Shown in pieces: positions 8,261 through 17,899 of a stretch of 64,000 nucleotides of DNA; positions within the stretch are counted from its first letter, which is position 1; every line of letters begins with the position of its first letter. The translations under genes and the position numbers were made by a program. Origin of the DNA: Desulfosarcina alkanivorans (GTDB taxonomy: Bacteria; Desulfobacterota; Desulfobacteria; Desulfobacterales; Desulfosarcinaceae); the NCBI RefSeq assembly GCF_009688945.1, contig NZ_AP021874.1:4278001-4342000 (forward strand), in the 5' to 3' direction. The notes under the pieces were generated by a model. The model was not told where the DNA came from and did no database searches. It was given only the letters and a program-made list of their open reading frames with translations.

Positions 8261-9101
8261 TATTTTTCCTTTTTTTAATGGCGTGGCAAACAGGTGCCTG
8301 TCCCTGTCCGGGGTCAGGCGGTAATGCTGTCGGCACCGGTGATGTCCGGTCCTTCTCCAGCAGCAGACGCATCGGATCAGGCAATCCACCGGACTGGAAC
8401 CGGGTGGGGTGGTCATCGCCGGGAAGGGTTAGCGTCAGAGCATGGGCGTGTAATCCCAGCCGGTTGAAATCGAGGTGCCGCCGCAGGTATGACAGGGAAC
8501 GGACCGAACCGTAGCGTCGGTCGCCCGCCACCGGGTTTCCGGCCAGTTTGGCATGCCGGCGGATCTGGTGTTTCCTGCCGGTCAGCGGTTCGCATTCGAT
8601 CAGGGAGAAGTGAGGGCTGTGGGCCAGTGGCCGCCACCGGGTGGTGCAGGGCTTGCGGGGGCCCTTTCCCATTGGATGGTTCCGGCCGGCGGCCCCGGCG
8701 GTCAGGGGCCAGTTCCAGACTGCCCACGCCTGAGTTTCGGGTCGGGCACGGCAGAGCCCATGGACCAGGGCCAGGTAGCGCTTGTGAACGGACCGGGCAC
8801 GGAACTGCCCGCCAAAACAGGCCAGCGTTTTCGAATCACCGGCCAGCAGAACGAGACCGCTGGTGTCCCGGTCGATGCGGTGGGCCGCATGGATGGTGGC
8901 CACCTCAGGGCCCACAAGAGGCAACTGCCCTGCCCGCACGGCAGCCAGGGCCACCGAACACAGGTCGCGGCCCGGGTCGTTGTGGATGCTCATGCCACAC
9001 GGTTTTTCCACCAGCAGCCATCCGCGTCCGCAGGCCACCACCGGGATTCTGGCCGCGCCGTCGGCAATAACGGTTCTGATCTGTCCAGCAGGAAGGGTCA
9101 T
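8247..9101 (-). CDS. RluA-family pseudouridine synthase
   Basis: A 284-residue protein of the RluA/RluC/RluD class, which isomerises uridine to pseudouridine in rRNA or tRNA. The catalytic motif HRIDRDTSGLVLLA (about residues 73-86) contains the essential Asp. Downstream family motifs KRYLALVHG and LTGRKHQIRRHAKLAGNPVAGDRRYG are intact. There is no N-terminal S4 domain. The start MTLPAGQ overlaps the stop of the large ATPase gene as ATGA, showing tight translational coupling. The exact RNA target cannot be told from sequence. Confidence 0.88.
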   Translation of the reverse strand: MTLPAGQIRTVIADGAARIPVVACGRGWLLVEKPCGMSIHNDPGRDLCSVALAAVRAGQLPLVGPEVATIHAAHRIDRDTSGLVLLAGDSKTLACFGGQFRARSVHKRYLALVHGLCRARPETQAWAVWNWPLTAGAAGRNHPMGKGPRKPCTTRWRPLAHSPHFSLIECEPLTGRKHQIRRHAKLAGNPVAGDRRYGSVRSLSYLRRHLDFNRLGLHAHALTLTLPGDDHPTRFQSGGLPDPMRLLLEKDRTSPVPTALPPDPGQGQAPVCHAIKKRKNNANG

Positions 9102-12100
9102 GGGGGAAGCGCCTCCAGCGCCTCCCGGGCTTCGGCAAGCAGCACGTCGGCGCCGCACGCGTCGAGCAGATCGATGCTTCGGGCAAGATAGCGGCGGGCC
9201 TGATGGAATTGTTTTTTATGGGCGTACAACAAGCCAAGATCATGGGTTGCCAGCGCCAATCGCAAGCGTGCGTTGATCTGTGTGCCGATTTCAATGGCCT
9301 CGCGCAGGTATCGCTCGGCCAGGCGGGAGGCGACCGGCAGGGTCCGCACCAGAAATCCGGCATTTTTTAAAAAGGCTTTGAAGCCCAGTGTCCCCTGGCG
9401 TCGGGCCAGGGACAGATAGAACCGGCCCAGCATATGCGTAAAAATCAGGTCGTGGTTGCGTTTGCCCCGCTGCCGATGGCACTGGATCTGTTCATGGATG
9501 AGGCGCACGCCTTTTCTAAGGTTGCCCATGGCCGCCGATACGATACCGTAGAAGGCATTGGCGGAGGTGCCGACATATTCGTAGCCGAACTGTTCGGTGG
9601 CGGCAATGACCGATTCGAGGGTCTGGGCGGCGATGGCGACCTTGCCCTGGGAAAAATAGGCATAGCTGAGAAAGAATCTGGCATTCAGGCTGTAAATGGG
9701 ATCGACCGAGGCCTCGATGGCCCGACCCAGCAGCACTTCGGCCCCGGAAAAATCCCCGGCGGCCATCCGGGCGGTTCCCATCAACAGATAGCCTTCCGAA
9801 AACGTACGCACATCACCCTGTGTTTCACCAAACCGGATCAGTTGCTCTCCGCCTTTCCAGCAGGCATTGATATCGCCGCTGAAAAAATGCAGCAACCCCA
9901 TGCCGGTGAGATTAAAACGGACCAGTTCATGATCCGATGGAATCCGGTCGGCCACTTCAGCCGCCTGCCGCCCGTAGGCCAGGGCTTCATCCATCCGGCC
10001 CAGGTCGGTGCAGGTCCAGCACAGACAGGCGCTGCTGTATGCGATCAGGTTGTCGTCGTCCAGGTCCCGGCCGGTCTTCAAGGCCCGGGTCAGGTAGGTA
10101 TAGGATTCCGAAACCAGTTCCCGGCGCTGCATGGCCCATCCCATGCAGATTTCATACATGCCCGTTCTCAAGGGGTCGCCGAAGGCCTTCACGGCAGCCT
10201 CATGGCTTCTCAGAAGATCCAGCATCTCGCGGAACAGCCCCCGTTTGTTGAAGGCAAAGTACCACTTGATGATCAGGTCGATGAGCATGGCCTGTTCTTG
10301 GGCGGTGGGGACGGCAATCCCGTTGAGAAACCGATAGGCCCTTTCGTAATACCGGTGGGACTCCTCCACCGCATATTTTTCGAGGCTTTTTTCACCGGCG
10401 CGGATCAAATACTCGGCGGCTTTGATCACCCGGGCACTGTTGGCATAGTGCAGGGCCAGGGTCTCCACGGCACTGTCCAGACGACCGGCAAACAGGCTTT
10501 CCAGGATACGGGCGATTTTTTCGTGAGTGGCCCGCCGATCCTTTTTCAACAAGCCTTTGTAGACCACTTCCTGAACGATGGCATGCTTGAAACTGTAGGC
10601 CCTGTCATTCTGATCCGGAATCCGGCGGATCAGATCCGCCCGTTCAATCAAATCGATACAAGATCTGAATGCGTCCGGAAATGCCGTGACCCGTTCCAGC
10701 AGATCCAGGCGAAACACCCGCCCGATGACGGATGCTTCCTGAAGAACGATTTTGGCAGTGCGCCCCAGGCGGTCCAGCCGCCCATGGATGATGCCGTTGA
10801 TCGTCGAAGAGACATCCGAGATATCAAAGGTCTCATCAAGGTACCACTGGTTGTCGAGGCGCTTGAGACGTCGGTTGTCGAGCAGGGAGTTGATCACCTC
10901 TTCCAGGTAGAATGGATTGCCTTCGACATGTTTGAGGATATAGCGGTCAAGGGCCTCTGGGATAACCTGGGTATCCATCAACGACCGCACCATCTCCCTG
11001 GACGAGGGTGCATCCAGATCCTGCAGCCGGATGCTTTCGCGCGCATAGGAAAGGGGCTCTCCGCCCTCGCCATCCGGAAACGCCAGCACCGGCCGGTAGC
11101 TGATCACAAACAGGATGGGAAGGCCCGATTCCTTGAGGATGAACCGAATCAGCGCCAGCGAGGAAGGATCCGCCCAGTGCAGGTCCTCGATGCAGACAAT
11201 CGTGGGTCCCTGGCGGGCAAATGCAGACAGCAGGGTAATGAAGGCATGTTGCAGGCGGGATTTGTATATTTCGGGTCCCGCCGCCAGGGGTTCCAGGGAA
11301 GAGCGCGCATACAATCCTGCCAGGAAGGGAACCACAGCGTCGGGATCATCCACCAGCGGTCCGATGCCGGACCGGATTTTGGTGTCGATGACCGCGTCGG
11401 AATCCTCATCACGGATATCGAAGAGCCGGTTGAGCATATCGATGAACGGGTAATATGGGACACCGCCGCTATAGGCATAGGCATAGCCGTCCAGCCAACG
11501 CAAGGTCTCTGCAACAGGAGAATTTTTGAATTCCGTGATCAGGCGGCTTTTCCCGGTACCGGCGTCCCCGGACACGGTCAGAACCGTGCCCTCTTTTCGC
11601 CGCAGCCGCATGGCGGCGGTTTCCATCTGCGTCAGCTCCCGGTTCCGCCCGATGAGCCGGGCCTTCACGCCGTGTACGCGGCGGACCTTGTCCGGCCGGA
11701 TCACCGCAGCCCGAACCCGGTATACCTTCACCGGCTGCGCCCGGCCTTTGACCGTCACCTGGGTTTGGGGCTGAAAGCTGAAAAAACCGGCCGTGGCTGA
11801 AAAAACACGGCTGCTCACCAGCACTTCTCCGGGCAGCGCCAGGTCCCTGAGCCGGGCGGCCAGATTCACGGTATCCCCGGTAATACCATGCCGCCCGATC
11901 TTTTTTTGGGTCGATCCGGTGACCACCAGGCCTGCCGCAAGGCCGGATCGCATGGCCAACACGATGCCGATGCGATGGGCGTATTGGCGCCCCAATCGCG
12001 AAACCATCCGCTGAATTTCCATGGCCGCCCGGATGGCCCGGATAGAATCGTCCTCATGGGCCTGCGGCATGCCGAACACGGCCAGCACCCCATCCCAGAG

Positions 12101-12448
12101 AATGCGATCCACATGCCCTTCGTAGCGGGCGACGATCTTGACCGTCTCCTCGAAAAGATGGCGGGTCACTTCCCGGAGCTCTTCCGGGTCAACCCGATTG
12201 ATGATTTCCCGGTATCGGCAGATGTCCGAGAACAGGACCGTTACATGCTTGCGCTCACTGGCCAGGGTCTCGCTGAACGGGTCCGGCCCCTGCTCGAGGG
12301 GCGTCCCGCACTGGTCGCAGAAGTTGCTGCCCGGCCGGCTGAGGGTCTGACATTGGCTGCATTTTACGGGCGGTGCCAGAGAAGCGCCGCAATGGCGGCA
12401 CACCACCGCATTATCATCAAGCGCACCGTGGCACTCGGGGCAGATCAT
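9098..12448 (-). CDS. Zinc-ribbon / class III cyclase / AAA ATPase / TPR protein
   Basis: A 1116-residue multidomain signalling protein. Two zinc ribbons (C3/C6/C17/C20 and C30/C33/C44/C47) precede a class III nucleotide cyclase domain (about residues 65-230). A STAND/AAA ATPase with Walker A SGDAGTGKSRL (about 295-305) and Walker B IVCIEDLHWAD follows, then a long helical TPR-like C-terminus. In the cyclase the two metal Asp (FSDIC, WDGVLAVFG) and the GDTVNLAAR motif are kept. The adenine-binding Lys position is Arg (VDRILWDG), so cyclase activity is uncertain. It leads an operon with the pseudouridine synthase and methyltransferase. The domain order is familiar from many environmental bacteria; the signal is unknown. 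Confidence 0.85.
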   Translation of the reverse strand: MICPECHGALDDNAVVCRHCGASLAPPVKCSQCQTLSRPGSNFCDQCGTPLEQGPDPFSETLASERKHVTVLFSDICRYREIINRVDPEELREVTRHLFEETVKIVARYEGHVDRILWDGVLAVFGMPQAHEDDSIRAIRAAMEIQRMVSRLGRQYAHRIGIVLAMRSGLAAGLVVTGSTQKKIGRHGITGDTVNLAARLRDLALPGEVLVSSRVFSATAGFFSFQPQTQVTVKGRAQPVKVYRVRAAVIRPDKVRRVHGVKARLIGRNRELTQMETAAMRLRRKEGTVLTVSGDAGTGKSRLITEFKNSPVAETLRWLDGYAYAYSGGVPYYPFIDMLNRLFDIRDEDSDAVIDTKIRSGIGPLVDDPDAVVPFLAGLYARSSLEPLAAGPEIYKSRLQHAFITLLSAFARQGPTIVCIEDLHWADPSSLALIRFILKESGLPILFVISYRPVLAFPDGEGGEPLSYARESIRLQDLDAPSSREMVRSLMDTQVIPEALDRYILKHVEGNPFYLEEVINSLLDNRRLKRLDNQWYLDETFDISDVSSTINGIIHGRLDRLGRTAKIVLQEASVIGRVFRLDLLERVTAFPDAFRSCIDLIERADLIRRIPDQNDRAYSFKHAIVQEVVYKGLLKKDRRATHEKIARILESLFAGRLDSAVETLALHYANSARVIKAAEYLIRAGEKSLEKYAVEESHRYYERAYRFLNGIAVPTAQEQAMLIDLIIKWYFAFNKRGLFREMLDLLRSHEAAVKAFGDPLRTGMYEICMGWAMQRRELVSESYTYLTRALKTGRDLDDDNLIAYSSACLCWTCTDLGRMDEALAYGRQAAEVADRIPSDHELVRFNLTGMGLLHFFSGDINACWKGGEQLIRFGETQGDVRTFSEGYLLMGTARMAAGDFSGAEVLLGRAIEASVDPIYSLNARFFLSYAYFSQGKVAIAAQTLESVIAATEQFGYEYVGTSANAFYGIVSAAMGNLRKGVRLIHEQIQCHRQRGKRNHDLIFTHMLGRFYLSLARRQGTLGFKAFLKNAGFLVRTLPVASRLAERYLREAIEIGTQINARLRLALATHDLGLLYAHKKQFHQARRYLARSIDLLDACGADVLLAEAREALEALPP

Positions 12449-12593
12449 GAAGGCAGGCCTTTCATGGAAACGATTGGCACGTTCGGAAATTCACCAACAG
12501 ATACCCGACAGGTGAAAACAAGTCAAACTTTTCATTGGCCGTATGCAACGGCAACGGCTGACAGGCCGAAAAGGGATGTATGAAAACCAAAAA

Positions 12594-12622
12594 AGCCGGC
12601 TGCATGAATGCTGCAGGCGGCT
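12594..12622 (-). terminator. Rho-independent terminator after the GAF gene
   Basis: On the minus strand an 11-base stem (AGCCGCCTGCA with AGCCGGCTGCA on the plus side, one mismatch) and a 7-base loop are followed by a run of T. It lies 42 bases beyond the stop at 12664 and would end the phaC2-phaE-phaC1-GAF transcript. Confidence 0.75.
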
Positions 12623-12663
12623 TATGGCTGATAGGAGATTCTCTGCCTTTCCCTTTAGCGCGT

Positions 12664-13710
12664 TCAGAACCAGGAGCGATGGCTCCAGATATCTTCCTCC
12701 AGGTTCTTCTTGTCTTCCTGAAGCTTAAGGTACATGGATGCGTTCTGGATGGCCAGGCCGCCCTGATGCGCCAGGGCTTCCACCATGACCATTAATTCCG
12801 ACGGGAACTCCCGCTGGACGCCGCTGTAGAGCCGCATGACGCCGATCACCTGATCCCGCGCCAGGATGGGCGTGACGATCATGGAAACGATGCCCTCTTT
12901 TTTCATGGCCTCTTTGAACCGGATGCGTTTGTCGGTGGTGGCGTCGTTGATGACGATGGTTTCGCCTTTCAGGGCGCGTGTCGCCGTTTCCGTGGTGGTG
13001 AGGCTGCCGATTTCGAGAAATTCATCGCTGAGGCCCTGGCTGGCCACCAGTTTCAACGATCCGGTGTCTTCGTCCAGCAGACGTATGAGAACGCCTTTCA
13101 TTCCCAGGGTATCGCAGATGTTTTCTGTCAGGTTGCTGAGGACTTCTTGAATATCCAGAGAAGAGTTGATGCTGGAAGCCAAGTCCAGAAACAGCATGGA
13201 CAATTTCTGCAGGCGGTTGACCAGGCGGGTTTTCTCAATGGCGATACCGCCATGTTCGGCCAGCGCCCGCAGGAAATCGATCTCATCGGGCTCGAATTCA
13301 TGTTGGGTTCCCGTATAGAGGGACAGCACCCCGATGGTGCGATTCTTGACGATAACGGGAACGGTCAGCAGGGAAGCGATCCCTTCGGCCCGCTTGGCCT
13401 CGTGATTTTCAAGACGGGGATCGGTGGCGGCATCCGGGAATGCCAGGAAGCCTTCCTTCTCCAATGCCGCAACCACGTCCCTGGCCTTGAGGGGATTGGC
13501 ATGCAGGTAGGCGTCCGAGAGGCCCTGCTGGGCCATGGGCACGAAAACATCCTGCTTCTCGTCCCGCAAAAACAAGCAGGCCGCCTTGCCCGCCATGGCA
13601 TCGATGGCACTGATCACAATCAGGTCCAGAAGCTCCTGTTTGGTGATGGCCGTACTGAAGGCCTTGCTGATTTTACAGAACGTTTTGAAATAATCTGTAT
13701 CTCTGGTCAT
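12664..13710 (-). CDS. Tandem GAF-domain sensor protein
   Basis: A 348-residue soluble protein built of two GAF domains (about residues 20-165 and 185-325). Each carries the LFLRDE / VLIRLLDEDTG strands and the ...VPVIVKNRTIGVLSLYTG / VTPILARDQVIGVMRLYSG signature. No kinase, cyclase or DNA-binding output domain is present, so it probably works by binding a partner. Its ATG overlaps the phaC stop (ATGA), which ties it to the PHA synthase operon. A metabolic or redox sensor for the storage system is a reasonable guess but not shown. Confidence 0.8.
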   Translation of the reverse strand: MTRDTDYFKTFCKISKAFSTAITKQELLDLIVISAIDAMAGKAACLFLRDEKQDVFVPMAQQGLSDAYLHANPLKARDVVAALEKEGFLAFPDAATDPRLENHEAKRAEGIASLLTVPVIVKNRTIGVLSLYTGTQHEFEPDEIDFLRALAEHGGIAIEKTRLVNRLQKLSMLFLDLASSINSSLDIQEVLSNLTENICDTLGMKGVLIRLLDEDTGSLKLVASQGLSDEFLEIGSLTTTETATRALKGETIVINDATTDKRIRFKEAMKKEGIVSMIVTPILARDQVIGVMRLYSGVQREFPSELMVMVEALAHQGGLAIQNASMYLKLQEDKKNLEEDIWSHRSWF

Positions 13711-14987
13711 CGCTTACCTCCTCGTGGGGTGGTCGGCCCACGTTTCCGTTTATTCGCTCCAGACGCAGCTTCCGATTGGGATCTATTGGGCGCAGCTTTC
13801 TTCGATGCACGTTTAGCGGTGGCCTTCTTGCCCGGCACCTTTTTTTTCGATGCAGCAGCCGAGCGGGTTCCAGGGGACTTCTTCCGGTGTTTGCTTTTAT
13901 TTTCAGGCAACGCGTCGCGTTCTTTTAACCAGGCGGCAATTTTGGGTGCAAACGCTTGCTGGAATTTTGAACTGACATAGATGCCGATATGCCCGGTCTT
14001 CAAACAGATGTCTTCGGTGTCCTGGCTGCCTACGTGCTTGACCAACTGGTCACAGGCCTCCGGCGGCACCAGGTGATCGTATTGCCCGTATATATTGAGA
14101 AGGGGCATGGTCAGTTTTTTCAAGTCGACGCGCCGGCCGCCGACCTCGAGTTTGCTCTGGATGAGCTTGTTGCCCTGATAGCATTCCTTGATGAATTGAC
14201 GAAACACTTCTCCGGGTAGATCGGGGCTGTCGAAAATCCATTTATCCATGCGCACAAAATTCTCGACGAACTTCTTGTTGTCGGAGTTCTCCATGAAAGC
14301 TACGTATTTATCGATCATCAAGCGGGCGGGGTTGAGAAGGAGAAATCCGAAATTCATTATATCGGCCGGCAAATTGCCGAATGTGTCCACCACCCGGTCC
14401 ACGTCGACATTTTTCATCCAGATATGCAGCAACCCCTTCCTGGTGTCGAAATTGGTGGGCGTGACCGTGGTGACCAGGTTTTTAATCTTTTCCGGGTGCA
14501 GGGCCGAGTAAATGACGCTGAAGGTCCCCCCCATACAGATTCCCATGAGGTTGATCTTTTCGATGCGGTGTTTGGCGCGGATGAAATCGACAACATTGTC
14601 CATGTAGCCGTTGATGTGATCGTCAAAGCCCTGGAAACGGTCTTTGCGCGTGGGATACCCCCATTCGATCATGTACAGGTCGATGCCGGCATCCAGAAAC
14701 CGTTCGACGACACTCAGACCGGGCTGCAGATCGAGCATGGTCTCTCGGTTGATCAAGGCATACACAACCAGCAGCGGGGTGTTATAGCTCGCTTGTCTGT
14801 GCGGTAGGTAATGCTTCAGTTTGATCCGGTCTTCCCGGTAGACCACCTCATACGCTGTCTTGGCCAGGTCGGTGTCCAGATCACCCAGCAGCACTTCCGA
14901 TGCTTTGCGGACGCGGGATTGCGCCTTTTCGGTATTCTCTGCCATTTTCGACAGAATCAGATCTACTGGAATTTTGGCTTGTGGCAT
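13707..14987 (-). CDS. phaC: Class III PHA synthase subunit PhaC with basic C-terminal tail
   Basis: A 426-residue alpha/beta-hydrolase that polymerises (R)-3-hydroxyacyl-CoA together with PhaE. The nucleophile is Cys151 in the lipase-like box GICMGG, with D304 (GQYDHLVPP) and H333 (KTGHIGIYVSS) completing the triad. The catalytic core fills residues 1-360, the normal length of class III PhaC. Residues 361-426 form an added Lys/Arg/Ala/Ser-rich tail resembling histone H1-type sequences. The start MPQAKIPVD follows an AAGGGGGA ribosome site. phaE lies 168 bases upstream and a TGC-N3-GCA site is at 15027. The function is well supported; the role of the tail is open. Confidence 0.93.
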   Translation of the reverse strand: MPQAKIPVDLILSKMAENTEKAQSRVRKASEVLLGDLDTDLAKTAYEVVYREDRIKLKHYLPHRQASYNTPLLVVYALINRETMLDLQPGLSVVERFLDAGIDLYMIEWGYPTRKDRFQGFDDHINGYMDNVVDFIRAKHRIEKINLMGICMGGTFSVIYSALHPEKIKNLVTTVTPTNFDTRKGLLHIWMKNVDVDRVVDTFGNLPADIMNFGFLLLNPARLMIDKYVAFMENSDNKKFVENFVRMDKWIFDSPDLPGEVFRQFIKECYQGNKLIQSKLEVGGRRVDLKKLTMPLLNIYGQYDHLVPPEACDQLVKHVGSQDTEDICLKTGHIGIYVSSKFQQAFAPKIAAWLKERDALPENKSKHRKKSPGTRSAAASKKKVPGKKATAKRASKKAAPNRSQSEAASGANKRKRGPTTPRGGKR

Positions 14988-15026
14988 GCCATCCCCCTTA
15001 GAAGAACCGGGTTGTTGGGCGGATCA

Positions 15027-15035
15027 TGCGGTGCA
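15027..15035 (-). promoter_or_regulatory. Candidate PhaR operator upstream of phaC
   Basis: TGC-ACC-GCA (minus strand) lies within the larger palindrome ATGC-ACC-GCAT at 15026-15036, centred 44 bases before the phaC start. The same TGC-N3-GCA form occurs upstream of phaC2 and two phasin genes. It fits the published PhaR target CTGC-N3/4-GCAG. Binding is inferred. Confidence 0.45.
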
Positions 15036-15155
15036 TAAGGCCCAATGTCTCTGCAGGTAATGGACTCACTGCCCGCTTCAACGATACAGCAGCGGTTCAG
15101 GTAACGAATCGGTGGAACACACTCAGCCAAAGGGCAACGGGTTCGTCAATACCAG

Positions 15156-16034
15156 TCAACGGGTTGTTTTTTGCAACTTTTCAAGCTTTTTCAAACGTTT
15201 TTTCAATTCATAAAGTTCCTGGGCCATCTCGTCCATATCGGTCTTTTTAGCGACCGGCAGCAGGCTCAGGGCATCCTCAATGGCTGCATCCCGGGCAGCC
15301 GCAAAATCAGCCAGGGAGTTGACCGTGCGCGTCAGCGTATCCACATATTCCGGGGTTTGAAAAAGGGTCATGAAATGCCCCTCCAACACTTTGACCCACA
15401 TGTTGTAGTACATTTTTGGATCATCAGGAAGTTCGTCGGATTCGGCCATCTCATTTATTTTTTCCTGCATGACCTGCACCGTGCGGGTGAAGGGCATGCC
15501 GAGCAAACTCAAAAACTCGGACAGTGTGGACTGATACAGGTTGTACTTATCGGCCACCTGGCTGGCCTTTTCCTGATAGGTGCGCATCAGGCCCAGTTGC
15601 GGGATCTGGAAAAATTGGCGGAACTCTTTTTCGTAAATATCGGCCCAGATCCGGTTGATGTTTTCATCAATATCCTGAAATTGATATGCTTTAACCGATT
15701 CCCCCATCCGGCCAAGACGCTCGAACATATTCTTTTGCAGCTCGACCAGACTGCTCATGGTACTCTGGGCAAGGCCAAGCAGCACCTCCGGGACGGCACC
15801 GCTGCCTTTGAACAGTGCGGTCATGGACTCCGGTGTCGCCATGGCATCGGCCGACTTCTGCCAATTTTTAAACGCCGCCGCCATGGCTTCCTGGGTTTTC
15901 GATGGCGCCGGCTGCGGTTCCGTCTGAGCCGCAGCCGGTTTTCCGTCCAAGGAACCCCAAAAAGTGTTCATGGATTTCATCCAGGAGGAAAACATCGATG
16001 TCATTCCAAAAGGGTCTTCTGTTTTTTCTGACAT
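15156..16034 (-). CDS. phaE: Class III PHA synthase subunit PhaE
   Basis: A 292-residue, mostly helical protein that matches PhaE, the non-catalytic partner required by class III PhaC. Features are the N-terminal MTSMFSSWMKSMNTFWG, the central FLSLLGMPFTRTVQVMQEKINEMAE block and a C-terminal coiled-coil heptad segment (MAQELYELKKRLKKLEKLQK, about residues 265-290). It begins 29 bases after the second PhaC-like gene and is followed by phaC, so the three are one operon. PhaE is usually encoded next to phaC, which supports the call. Confidence 0.88.
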   Translation of the reverse strand: MSEKTEDPFGMTSMFSSWMKSMNTFWGSLDGKPAAAQTEPQPAPSKTQEAMAAAFKNWQKSADAMATPESMTALFKGSGAVPEVLLGLAQSTMSSLVELQKNMFERLGRMGESVKAYQFQDIDENINRIWADIYEKEFRQFFQIPQLGLMRTYQEKASQVADKYNLYQSTLSEFLSLLGMPFTRTVQVMQEKINEMAESDELPDDPKMYYNMWVKVLEGHFMTLFQTPEYVDTLTRTVNSLADFAAARDAAIEDALSLLPVAKKTDMDEMAQELYELKKRLKKLEKLQKTTR

Positions 16035-16063
16035 GAACGGTATTCTTATTTTTGGGTGAACAT

Positions 16064-17899
16064 TTACTCAATCGCTTGTTTAGACGTCCTGCGACCGCTT
16101 GAATCGGCCGGCTTGACGCGCGCCGCCTTGGGCTTGGATTTCCTGGCAGGCGCCGCCGCGGCTGTTGGTTTGGGCTTCCCCTTTCTTGACGGTGCCGGTC
16201 TGGATGGTGTCCGACCGGCAGGCTCGCCTGCTTTCGGGGATGGTTTGCGAATCCGTGTTGGCTTGCCAGCCGCTTTTTTTGCCGACGGTGAGGCGGCTTG
16301 CATGGATGCTGCCGGAAGCGGCTTGGAGGCCCGGGCAGATCGCTGCCGGGCATCATCCAGAGCGGCGTCCAGATCCATATGATAACGCACCGGACCGCGA
16401 TAGTCGCCATCGCCGAAGCGCGTATGCAGGGCGCATGCAGATTGCGGAGAAGACCAGGAGGTGGCGATGGCCACATGCCCCTTGGGAAAAGGGGCGACCT
16501 CGGCATCGATAAAGTCCAGCGGGGCCAGGGCGGTTTCTTTTTCCACCAGATCGTCATGAATGCCGTAGCAGATCAGCCAGGGAATCTTTTTTTCCTTGAG
16601 CCGTTTCAGATTCAACTTTCTGCCGAACAGACGCACCGGCAGGATGCCGTCTGCATCGATGGGCGTGTTGTAGGAAGCAAAGCTGATGCGCGTCATTTCC
16701 AATGGCAGATCGTATCGTTCGTTCTGCAGCCAATAGTTCAGTGCGGCCGCGGTTTTGCTGATCTGGCGATCCCCGTTTTTCTCGCGGGCAAACATCATCA
16801 AATCCCGATAAAAAGCCGCCGCGGGGATCTCCTGCTCGATGCTTTTGAGTTTATACACCCACCCCATGAGTTGGCCGTCGGCCACCTGGTTGCCGTTGGG
16901 CAGGGTTTTGGTGCCATAGGCCAGATCGTTGAAGCGTTGGGGCAGCCGCGCCAGAAAGCGGGCCAACCCTTTGCTGCGGGTGCCGTCCATGGGGGACACG
17001 CAGGTAATGAAAGCGTCCACCAAGCCGTCCAGTTCCCCGCTGAGAAGGTTGCACAGGGCATTATACCCACCCTGGCAATACCCGTTCAGCGTCACCAACT
17101 TGCCATGGGTATTTTTGATGGTCTCGCAAAAGCGGCGGGTATCGTTGGCATCGTCATCCCCATCCATGGTTTGCAGGGCCGGATGTGCATCGATCACCTT
17201 GAGGATACGGATATAGGTGGGAAAACCCTGGTTGGCAAAACAGTGGGCATAACTGCGCTGTTCACCGGGCAGAAACCCCAGAATATTTGCTCCGAGCACA
17301 TAAGGCGGTATGATGAGAATCGGTTTGGCGCCTGCACGCGTTTCTGCATTGGGGATCGAGGGAGCCACCCGATAGAGGTAAAAACGGTCGGTTTCATCCG
17401 CCAAAACATGCTCACCACGCTCGAAATGGAAACCGTATTCGGGGGCGATGGCATCAATGGCCTTCGGGTAGACGTTGGCCACCAGGTCCAGCAATTCGGC
17501 CTGCCGGGAAGTGAATTGAGCCAGTTTGGCCGGATTGCCTTTCAAAATTGCCTCTTGCAGGGCTTCGACCAGACCATCGGCTTCGTTGCGGGAGAATGTC
17601 TCCATCAAAGCGGCGCTGCCTTCGAGACTGCGCGTCATCAATTCGATGTTGTTCTCCAGCAGACCGAGGTAGGCGTCCAAACTTTCCGCCGGTGGCCGTT
17701 CCAGCAAACGCAGGGATTCGACCCGCTGGAAATACTGGGTCGCAAGCAGATAGGGGACATAGAAACTGGCGGTATACCGCGAGATTCCGTTTAGGCCGGA
17801 TTGAATGGCGCCAAACAGGTTTTGCAAAACAGAAAGCCCATCATAAAACGGATCATCCTTGGCGGTGGCGTGATTACGGGCGGGGTCTGATTCCGGCAT
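16064..17899 (-). CDS. PhaC-like alpha/beta hydrolase with long basic tail (PhaC2)
   Basis: A 611-residue PHA synthase-like protein. An N-terminal helical region (residues 1-160) resembles the class I PhaC N-domain. The hydrolase core has Cys275 in LNGYCQGG as nucleophile, an Asp in YGIHDDLVEKETA and a His in PKGHVAIATS. Residues from about 515 to 611 form a Lys/Arg/Pro/Ala-rich, probably disordered tail. It could be a true synthase, a depolymerase/thiolase-like relative or a granule-bound paralogue; sequence alone does not decide. It is first in the phaE-phaC-GAF operon and has a candidate promoter/operator at 18080-18118. Confidence 0.8.
   Translation of the reverse strand: MPESDPARNHATAKDDPFYDGLSVLQNLFGAIQSGLNGISRYTASFYVPYLLATQYFQRVESLRLLERPPAESLDAYLGLLENNIELMTRSLEGSAALMETFSRNEADGLVEALQEAILKGNPAKLAQFTSRQAELLDLVANVYPKAIDAIAPEYGFHFERGEHVLADETDRFYLYRVAPSIPNAETRAGAKPILIIPPYVLGANILGFLPGEQRSYAHCFANQGFPTYIRILKVIDAHPALQTMDGDDDANDTRRFCETIKNTHGKLVTLNGYCQGGYNALCNLLSGELDGLVDAFITCVSPMDGTRSKGLARFLARLPQRFNDLAYGTKTLPNGNQVADGQLMGWVYKLKSIEQEIPAAAFYRDLMMFAREKNGDRQISKTAAALNYWLQNERYDLPLEMTRISFASYNTPIDADGILPVRLFGRKLNLKRLKEKKIPWLICYGIHDDLVEKETALAPLDFIDAEVAPFPKGHVAIATSWSSPQSACALHTRFGDGDYRGPVRYHMDLDAALDDARQRSARASKPLPAASMQAASPSAKKAAGKPTRIRKPSPKAGEPAGRTPSRPAPSRKGKPKPTAAAAPARKSKPKAARVKPADSSGRRTSKQAIE

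Noticed and set aside
9434-11800. A 788-codon plus-strand open frame
   Set aside because: It is antisense to the cyclase/AAA/TPR gene, which has clear domains; GC-rich third positions keep the opposite strand open.
12138-12583. Plus-strand frames near the start of the cyclase gene
   Set aside because: They are shadows of the zinc-ribbon coding region.
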